From: an uncultured Lachnospiraceae bacterium
GTDB lineage: Bacteria > Bacillota > Clostridia > Lachnospirales > Lachnospiraceae
Reading direction: 5' to 3'
Assembly (NCBI GenBank): GCA_910577165.1
Contig: CAJTLX010000009.1
Span: forward strand, 17,359 to 81,358
DNA length: 64,000 nt
How positions within the stretch are numbered: the stretch's first letter is position 1; each line of letters opens with the position of its first letter. The notes beneath the pieces were generated by a model that was not told where the DNA came from, searched no databases, and was given only the letters and a program-made list of their open reading frames with translations. A program made the position numbers and the translations under genes. Shown here one piece after another: positions 58,463 through 64,000 of this stretch.

Positions 58463-59348
58463 TATTGGGCAGGGGGGAAAGAATCTGCGCCGCAATCGTA
58501 TGTTTTCTCTCGCCTCGATCGGGACAATGGCCGCCTGCTTGTTTTTATTTGGGATTTTTTATTTTCTTCTGCAAAATCTTCAGTACGCAATCAAAGGTGC
58601 AGAAACAAATGTCGGCGTGACCGTCTTTTTTGAGGAGGGCACATCCACAGTGCGCATTGCCCAGATACGCGAAGAGATTGAAAAGCGTTCGGAAGTGGCG
58701 TATGTAATGTATATTTCTGCACAGGAGGCCTGGGAACGTTACAAGGAAACCAGTTTGAACGAGGAGCAAATTGAAAGTTTTGGCGAGGATAATCCTCTGG
58801 AAAATTCAGCCTCTCTCGAGGTACATACAAGCGATGTAACCGCGCAGCGCGCGCTGATTCATTATATCAGAGAATTTGAGGAGGTGCGCCTGATCAACGA
58901 TTCCAAAGAGCTGGCGGATATGTTAAATAATATCAATCGTGGAGTAAGCGTTGTGACCACAGTGATTATCTTGATTTTGGCGGCGGTTGCCGTTTTCCTA
59001 ATTAGTACCACCATCTCGACCGGTGTGTCGATCCGTGCGCAGGAGATCTCGATTATGAAGCTGATTGGCGCGACGGATTTCTTTATTGAAGCACCATATT
59101 TTGTGGAGGGAATTTTGCTTGGAACGATAGGAGCGGCAATTCCTCTGGTACTTTTAAATGTGATTTACCGAAAAATTTCTGGCTATATTGCCGAAAAATT
59201 AATTTCTGTGCTTGGACGGGGGACGATGCTGCTTGATTCCGGAGAAATTTTTGCTACATTGGTGCCGCTCTCTCTAGGAATTGGGATTGGGATCGGTGCA
59301 TTGGGAACTTGGGTGACATTAAAGAGGCAGCTAAAGAAGGTACATTAA
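58434..59348 (+). CDS. ftsX: Cell-division membrane protein FtsX
   Basis: A 304-residue permease-like protein. One helix near the N-terminus (about 20-45), an extracytoplasmic domain (about 50-160), then three helices (about 170-200, 215-245, 275-300) fit FtsX. LRRNRMFSLASIGTMAACLFLFG is conserved. It passes FtsE's ATP cycle to an extracellular hydrolase activator. The start at 58434 is 7 nt after GGTGGG; ATG 58428 is an alternative. The M23 protein encoded 12 nt later is its probable effector. Confidence 0.93.
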   Translation: MPRMSTVVYSIGQGGKNLRRNRMFSLASIGTMAACLFLFGIFYFLLQNLQYAIKGAETNVGVTVFFEEGTSTVRIAQIREEIEKRSEVAYVMYISAQEAWERYKETSLNEEQIESFGEDNPLENSASLEVHTSDVTAQRALIHYIREFEEVRLINDSKELADMLNNINRGVSVVTTVIILILAAVAVFLISTTISTGVSIRAQEISIMKLIGATDFFIEAPYFVEGILLGTIGAAIPLVLLNVIYRKISGYIAEKLISVLGRGTMLLDSGEIFATLVPLSLGIGIGIGALGTWVTLKRQLKKVH

Positions 59349-59359
59349 AGGAGGATGGG

Positions 59360-60778
59360 ATGAATCGAAAGAAAATAAAAAGGGCATCTGTTTTACTGTT
59401 AAGCTTTGGGCTGTGTGTTACCACAGTTTTGCCGGGGGGAAATAATCTTCGTGCAGATGCCGCAGGGATTACCAATCGTCTTCTTAGCGGGAGTGCCACA
59501 GGCAGATTTTTTCAGTTTGAGAAAAGCTACGAAGAGAAGTTAGCGGAGGCGAATAAACGCAAGGAAGAGTTAGAGCGCAAAAAACAGGCAGTTGCGGCGC
59601 AGATTCGAGAAAATGAACAGAAGAAAGAGGATTTGCTTGACTATATTGCAGAACTTGACTTGCAAATCATGCAATTAAATGATGAGATCGAGGAGCTTGA
59701 TCGCGATATTCTTTTGGGAGAAGCGGAGTTAGAGCAGACAAAGAGCGATCTGATGGAGGCGCAGGAAACAGAAAAAGCACAGTATGAAGCGATGAAGCGT
59801 CGCGTGCAATATATGTATGAAAATGGCGAGGAGAGTATCTTTGAGCTTCTTTTGGGCGCGACAAGCTTAGCTGAGGTATTAAACCGCGTTGAGTATCAGA
59901 AAGAAATTACTGAATATGATAAGGAACTTTTGGCAAAATATACGGAGGCGAAACAGACAGTGGAAGCGCACAAGCAAATGCTTGAGGCGGAGTTAGAATC
60001 GCTCGCAGTGTTGAAGGAGACAGCAGAGTTTAACCGGGCGACACTCACGGAACTTGCGGCAGATAAAAGTGCAGAGATTGAAGTTTACTTAGCACAACTT
60101 GAACTGGACGCGGAAACTTTCGCGGATTATGCGGAGGAAATTACGAGGGAAGAAGCAAATATTGAATCCATCAAGGAGGAGGAGCGCAGGCGGATTGAGG
60201 AAGAAGAGCGCAGGCGCAAGGAGGAGGAAGCAAAGAGAGCAGCGGAGGAAGCGGAGCGCAAGCGCAAGGCAGCGGAGACGGCGGAAGCCGCAAAGGCAAA
60301 CGCGGCAAAGGCGGAGAGCGAGAGCGATGCAAAGCGTCTTGCAGCAGCGGATAATGTGGCAGTAAAAGATGAAACTAACCCGGATAATATGATCTGGCCG
60401 CTGCCAGGTGACGGACGGATTTATGCGTATTTTGGACCGCGTGTTGCGCCGACAAAGGGCGCGAGTACGTATCACAGGGGACTCGATATTGGGGGTGTGT
60501 ACGGAGCGCGCATTGTGGCAACGCTTTCCGGGACAGTAAAGGAGGCGACTTACAACGCAAGCCGCGGCAATTATGTGGCGATCGATCACGGCGGCGGATT
60601 GGTCACCTACTATATGCACTGCTCCAAACTTTTAGTGTCACCGGGCGACAAGGTCTTGCAGGGATCAGTAATCGCGCTGGTTGGTTCTACCGGAATTTCA
60701 ACTGGACCACATGTACATTATTCTGTGGCGGTAAACGGAAATTATGTTGATCCGCTCAAGTATGTAAGTTATAAGTAA
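59360..60778 (+). CDS. Coiled-coil M23 peptidase (EnvC/PcsB-like, FtsEX partner)
   Basis: A 472-residue exported protein. After the signal peptide comes a long coiled coil (about 50-290; EEKLAEANKRKEELERKKQA, then ERRRIEEEERRRKEEE) and a C-terminal M23 domain (about 360-472). The zinc ligands are intact: YHRGLDIG (His and Asp) and GPHVHYSV (HxH), so unlike E. coli EnvC it should be active. PcsB in streptococci and CwlO in Bacillus are hydrolases controlled by FtsEX through such coiled coils. The ATG follows AAAGGAGGATGGG. Position directly behind ftsX supports the link. Confidence 0.88.
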   Translation: MNRKKIKRASVLLLSFGLCVTTVLPGGNNLRADAAGITNRLLSGSATGRFFQFEKSYEEKLAEANKRKEELERKKQAVAAQIRENEQKKEDLLDYIAELDLQIMQLNDEIEELDRDILLGEAELEQTKSDLMEAQETEKAQYEAMKRRVQYMYENGEESIFELLLGATSLAEVLNRVEYQKEITEYDKELLAKYTEAKQTVEAHKQMLEAELESLAVLKETAEFNRATLTELAADKSAEIEVYLAQLELDAETFADYAEEITREEANIESIKEEERRRIEEEERRRKEEEAKRAAEEAERKRKAAETAEAAKANAAKAESESDAKRLAAADNVAVKDETNPDNMIWPLPGDGRIYAYFGPRVAPTKGASTYHRGLDIGGVYGARIVATLSGTVKEATYNASRGNYVAIDHGGGLVTYYMHCSKLLVSPGDKVLQGSVIALVGSTGISTGPHVHYSVAVNGNYVDPLKYVSYK

Positions 60779-60800
60779 GATATGTTTTTGTTTTATGGAA

Positions 60801-60828
60801 TTTAGAGGACGGGATGTTCTGGTATAGT
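60801..60828 (+). promoter_or_regulatory. Possible promoter for ctpA
   Basis: TTTAGA at 60801-60806 and TATAGT at 60823-60828 with a 16-nt spacer, about 63 nt before the GTG start. It is moderate at best; ctpA may also be read through from the M23 gene. Confidence 0.45.
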
Positions 60829-60890
60829 TGAAAGTGCGAAAACATTTGGCGTGCAGAGTATTTACTCAATGTTTGGAAGGGAGGATTTTT

Positions 60891-62201
60891 GTGAAAGAAA
60901 AAGGTAAATTTATATTGGGAATGGTGCTGGGGATCGTTTGTACAGTGCTGATTTTTACTGGCGTGTATGCGGCAACTGCGGCGACGAACAAAAAGACACC
61001 GGATGAGCAGGTGGAGGATAGCAATAGCCAAGATGGGAGGGAAGACAGCGAGGCGGGAAATCTGATCTCGCAGAATGGTCAGAGTGTGGGCGGAGTGAAG
61101 ACTTCCGATCTGATCGATACGAAGGCAAATTATATTATGCGTATCATTGACAATTACTTTCTCTACGATGTGACGGAAGAAGATTATCAGACAGCGATTT
61201 ACCGGGCGTTAATGAATGCCTGCAATGATCCATATTCTTGTTATTACACGGAGGAGGAGTACGCTTCCATGCAGGAGAGTACCTCCGGGGTCTACTGTGG
61301 GATTGGCTGTCTGGTACAGCAGAATATCAAGACAATGTTAATTCATATTGTGCGGCCATTTAAGAACTCACCAGCAGAAAAAGCGGGCATCAAAGCGGGG
61401 GATCTCATCTATAAAGTGGATGGCGAGGAAGTGAGCGGTCAGGATATCAATTTGGTCGTTTCGAAGATGAAGGGCGAGGCGAACACAAAGGTAATTATTA
61501 CTGTTTACCGCGAGAGTACCGGGGAATACCTTGATATGGAAGTGACGCGCGATTTTGTTGAGGTGGACACGGTTTCGAGCGAACGCCTTACTCAGGATGG
61601 ACATAAGCTTGGCTTGATTACGATACTGGAATTTGACGAGCCGACTACCAAGCAGTTTCTTACTGCGCTTGAAGATTTGCAAGACTGGGGAGCGGAGGGA
61701 ATTATTATTGATCTGCGCGACAATGGCGGCGGACTTTTGGATGCGGTAACAGCGATGCTTGACCCGCTATTGCCGGAGGGGCTTTCTGTCTATATGCAGG
61801 ACAAGAGCGGTTCCAGGGAAGATTACAAGTCGGATGCAGCGTGCATCGATCTTCCGATGGCGGTGATTGTAAATGGCAACAGCGCGAGTGCATCCGAGAT
61901 TTTTGCCGGGGCAGTGCAGGATTACGGCGTGGCAAGCATTGTTGGGACACAGAGTTTTGGCAAGGGCATTGTACAGTCAGTGATTCCTCTTGGGGACGGT
62001 TCGGCAATCAAGCTGACCATTGCGGATTACTATACGCCGAAGGGACGCAATATTCACGGCGTTGGCATTACGCCAGATATCGTGGTGGAGGCGACGGAGA
62101 ACAAAGGGGATAAGGAACTTGCCCATGAGGAGGATGCTCAGTTTATGGCGGCAATAAAAGAAGTGCTTCGCCAGATCAAGAAAGGGGCATCAAAAAAATA
62201 G
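60891..62201 (+). CDS. ctpA: C-terminal processing protease CtpA (S41 family)
   Basis: A 436-residue membrane-anchored serine protease. One N-terminal helix (FILGMVLGIVCTVLIFTGVY) anchors it; a PDZ domain at about 135-215 (IVRPFKNSPAEKAGIKAGDLIYKVDGEEV) selects substrate C-termini. The S41 core has DLRDNGGGLLDA, the catalytic Ser in GNSASASEIFAGA and the Lys in GTQSFGKGIVQ. Such proteases control cell-wall hydrolases or sporulation signalling. Placed behind the M23 protein, it may regulate that protein. The GTG start at 60891 follows GGGAGGATTTTT. Confidence 0.92.
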   Translation: MKEKGKFILGMVLGIVCTVLIFTGVYAATAATNKKTPDEQVEDSNSQDGREDSEAGNLISQNGQSVGGVKTSDLIDTKANYIMRIIDNYFLYDVTEEDYQTAIYRALMNACNDPYSCYYTEEEYASMQESTSGVYCGIGCLVQQNIKTMLIHIVRPFKNSPAEKAGIKAGDLIYKVDGEEVSGQDINLVVSKMKGEANTKVIITVYRESTGEYLDMEVTRDFVEVDTVSSERLTQDGHKLGLITILEFDEPTTKQFLTALEDLQDWGAEGIIIDLRDNGGGLLDAVTAMLDPLLPEGLSVYMQDKSGSREDYKSDAACIDLPMAVIVNGNSASASEIFAGAVQDYGVASIVGTQSFGKGIVQSVIPLGDGSAIKLTIADYYTPKGRNIHGVGITPDIVVEATENKGDKELAHEEDAQFMAAIKEVLRQIKKGASKK

Positions 62202-62265
62202 GGGAAAAACAAATAAGGCATACCGCGAGTAAAAAAGGCGTGGGATAGAGATGGAATGGGTCGCG

Positions 62266-62300
62266 GGCGGGTAAATTTTATCTTTTCTGGTTTGCCCGCC
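62266..62300 (+). other. Leader hairpin upstream of purM
   Basis: GGCGGGTAAA (62266-62275) pairs with TTTGCCCGCC (62291-62300) with one G-U pair. It sits 28 nt before the purM start and is not followed by a U-run. It could be a weak end of the ctpA transcript or a 5' leader element; it does not match a purine riboswitch. Confidence 0.35.
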
Positions 62301-62327
62301 AAAACGAGAATAAGATGGAGGCAGATT

Positions 62328-63353
62328 ATGGATTACAAGAATGCAGGAGTTGATATTGAGGCAGGTTACAAGGCAGTGGAATTAATGAAAAAACATATAC
62401 AGCAGACGATGCGCGATGAAGTTGTGGGCGGTATTGGAGGATTTTCCGGCGCGTTTTCCCTAAAAGGTTATATGGGGATGGAGGAGCCGACGCTTGTATC
62501 CGGAACCGATGGTGTGGGAACAAAATTAAAGTTGGCATTTCTTCTCGATCAGCATGATACCATTGGGATTGACTGTGTTGCTATGTGTGTGAATGATATT
62601 GCGTGTGCGGGCGGTGAACCATTGTTTTTTCTTGATTATATTGCCTGTGGCAAAAATGAACCGGAAAAGATCGCCACGATTGTCTCAGGTGTGGCGGAGG
62701 GCTGCAAGCAGGCGGGCGCGGCATTGATTGGCGGGGAGACCGCAGAAATGCCGGGATTTTATCCGGTGGATGAATATGATTTGGCAGGGTTTGCGGTTGG
62801 GATTGTCGACAAAAAGAAATTGATTTCCGGGCAGGATTTAAAAGCGGGCGATGTGATCATTGGCATTGCCTCTTCCGGAATTCACAGCAACGGCTACTCC
62901 CTTGTGCGCAAGGTATTCCCAATGAACAGGGAAAAATTGGAAATTTATTTTGAATCGCTCGGTCAGACCCTTGGCACTGCGCTTTTAACTCCGACAAAAA
63001 TTTATGTAAAAGCACTTAAATCCCTAAAGGAGGGCAAAATTACGGTCAAGGCGTGCAGTCATATTACAGGTGGTGGTTTTTACGAGAATATTCCGAGAAT
63101 GCTAAGGGATGGGGTGACCGCCGTAATTAAAAAGGACAGTTATCCGATCCCGCCGATTTTTAAGATGCTTTCGGTAGATGGAAATATTGAAGAAAAGATG
63201 ATGTACAATACATACAATATGGGGATTGGCATGATGCTCTGTGTGGGGGCGGACAAGGCGGATGCAGCACTGCGCCTGATCGAATCTGCGGGTGAGAGTG
63301 CTTATATTATCGGCGAGATTGCCGACGGCGAGAGGGGAGTCCGTTTATGCTAA
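62328..63353 (+). CDS. purM: Phosphoribosylformylglycinamidine cyclo-ligase PurM
   Basis: A 341-residue AIR synthetase, step 5 of purine synthesis. [57 protein letters not shown] and [15 protein letters not shown] are conserved ATP and substrate motifs of the PurM family. The start at 62328 follows TGGAGG. It overlaps purN by 7 nt, giving a two-gene part of the purine pathway. Confidence 0.95.
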   Translation: MDYKNAGVDIEAGYKAVELMKKHIQQTMRDEVVGGIGGFSGAFSLKGYMGMEEPTLVSGTDGVGTKLKLAFLLDQHDTIGIDCVAMCVNDIACAGGEPLFFLDYIACGKNEPEKIATIVSGVAEGCKQAGAALIGGETAEMPGFYPVDEYDLAGFAVGIVDKKKLISGQDLKAGDVIIGIASSGIHSNGYSLVRKVFPMNREKLEIYFESLGQTLGTALLTPTKIYVKALKSLKEGKITVKACSHITGGGFYENIPRMLRDGVTAVIKKDSYPIPPIFKMLSVDGNIEEKMMYNTYNMGIGMMLCVGADKADAALRLIESAGESAYIIGEIADGERGVRLC

Positions 63354-63976
63354 GAGTTGTGGTGATGGTTTCGGGCGGAGGCACAAATCTTCAGGCTGTC
63401 CTTGACGCAGTAAAGGATGGAAAGATTACGAATGCGAAGATTGTCGGTGTGATCAGCAACAGGGCGGATGCCTATGCACTGACCAGAGCAGAGCGGGCAG
63501 AAATTCCGGCAGTTTGCATATCGCGAAAAGATTACGCACAGCGGGAGGACTTTGATAGGGCATTGCTTGAAGCAGTGGATTCCTTTGCCCCTGATCTGGT
63601 AGTACTTGCGGGCTTTTTAGTAATCCTTCCGGAACTTCTGGTAAAAAGATACAAAAACCGGATGATCAATATTCATCCGGCACTTCTCCCCTCCTTTGGC
63701 GGGAAAGGGTATTATGGGCTTAAAGTGCATGAGGAAGTGCTTGCCCATGGCTGTAAGGTGACGGGGGCAACCGTGCATTTTGTGGACGAGGGCTGTGATT
63801 CCGGACCGATCCTTTTGCAGAGGGCGGTGGAAGTAAAGCAGGGCGATACCCCAGAAGTTTTGCAGCGGCGTGTAATGGAGGAAGCCGAGTGGAAGATTCT
63901 TCCGCAGGCGATTGATCTGATCGCAAATGGGAAAGTAATATTTAAAGAAGGGTGTGTATTTGCACAGGAATCGTAG
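63347..63976 (+). CDS. purN: Phosphoribosylglycinamide formyltransferase PurN
   Basis: A 209-residue GAR transformylase using 10-formyl-tetrahydrofolate. [14 protein letters not shown] and the catalytic Asn/His/Asp set in [39 protein letters not shown] are present. It overlaps purM by 7 nt. The final 24 nt of the window after its stop contain no feature. Confidence 0.95.
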   Translation: MLRVVVMVSGGGTNLQAVLDAVKDGKITNAKIVGVISNRADAYALTRAERAEIPAVCISRKDYAQREDFDRALLEAVDSFAPDLVVLAGFLVILPELLVKRYKNRMINIHPALLPSFGGKGYYGLKVHEEVLAHGCKVTGATVHFVDEGCDSGPILLQRAVEVKQGDTPEVLQRRVMEEAEWKILPQAIDLIANGKVIFKEGCVFAQES

Positions 63977-64000
63977 AATATACAGAACTAAAAATCAGTA

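Noticed and set aside
62201..62327. Purine riboswitch before purM
   Set aside because: Only one hairpin is present; no three-way junction or conserved loop-loop bases are seen.
1..64000. CRISPR array, prophage, insertion sequence or rRNA
   Set aside because: No regularly spaced repeats, transposase, integrase or rRNA-like stretch was seen in a full reading.

Overview
The window reads as chromosome of a Gram-positive, endospore-forming, flagellated anaerobe of the class Clostridia, most like Lachnospiraceae. This is an inference from gene content. It carries the spoIIA operon, a spoVA-type operon, sigH, a late flagellar operon with FliW/CsrA, teichoic-acid-type genes, strong purine-rich ribosome binding sites and frequent GTG/TTG starts. 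No phage, insertion sequence, CRISPR array or rRNA was seen.

Layout. 1-1900: a 49-residue protein and a zinc-ribbon/TPR membrane protein. 1935-4846: spoIIAA-spoIIAB-sigF, then a convergent LysM/GH18 spore-lysin-type gene. 5038-8220: a solute-binding lipoprotein followed directly by a chemoreceptor. 8312-12531 (minus): a parC/parE topoisomerase pair. 12645-20864: a wall-polymer operon with two CDP-glycerol transferases, TagD, a pyruvyl transferase, a GtrB-like transferase and lysA. 20892-24570: a two-component module with a PocR hybrid kinase. 24650-36960: late flagellar genes (flgM, flgN, two flgK-type genes, flgL, fliW, csrA, flaG, fliD, fliS), with two sigma-28-type promoters, then an unknown exported protein. 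37042-40380: spoVAA, AB, AC and AF with a small leader ORF. 40414-42300: deoD, cdd and an Ala/Lys-rich protein. 42306-46818: an orphan tandem periplasmic sensor, a methyltransferase and a response regulator that are both frameshifted, a histidine kinase and an ORF remnant. 46850-47139: tRNA-Val and tRNA-Met. 47235-49790: ispF, mrnC, rlmB, sigH. 49809-54926: a PstS-like lipoprotein of unusual architecture, two unknown membrane-anchored proteins and a YitT protein. 55131-57560: an orphan UgpC/MsmX-type ATPase and a CdaR-type regulator. 57710-62201: ftsE, ftsX, a coiled-coil M23 peptidase and ctpA. 62328-63976: purM, purN.

How the genes work together. Sporulation is covered at three stages: entry (sigH), forespore commitment (SpoIIAA/SpoIIAB/sigma F) and dipicolinate handling or germination (SpoVA proteins, SleL-like lysin). 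The flagellar block encodes the hook-filament junction, cap, secretion chaperones and the FlgM and FliW/CsrA checkpoints, but no flagellin. FtsEX with the M23 protein forms a division or elongation hydrolase module.

The most unusual stretch is 44123-45400. A methyltransferase gene is interrupted at an A7 run that is also a canonical -1 slippery heptamer followed at once by a stop codon. Under 700 bases later a response regulator is broken by an apparent extra ATGG unit in a three-unit tandem repeat. Other points are a 52-codon membrane ORF overlapping spoVAA, a spoVA operon without AD/AE, a Cys-rich tail on IspF, a perfect 15-bp inverted repeat over the predicted fliS promoter, and a dispersed intergenic motif. 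All start sites, promoters and families here come from reading the sequence alone.
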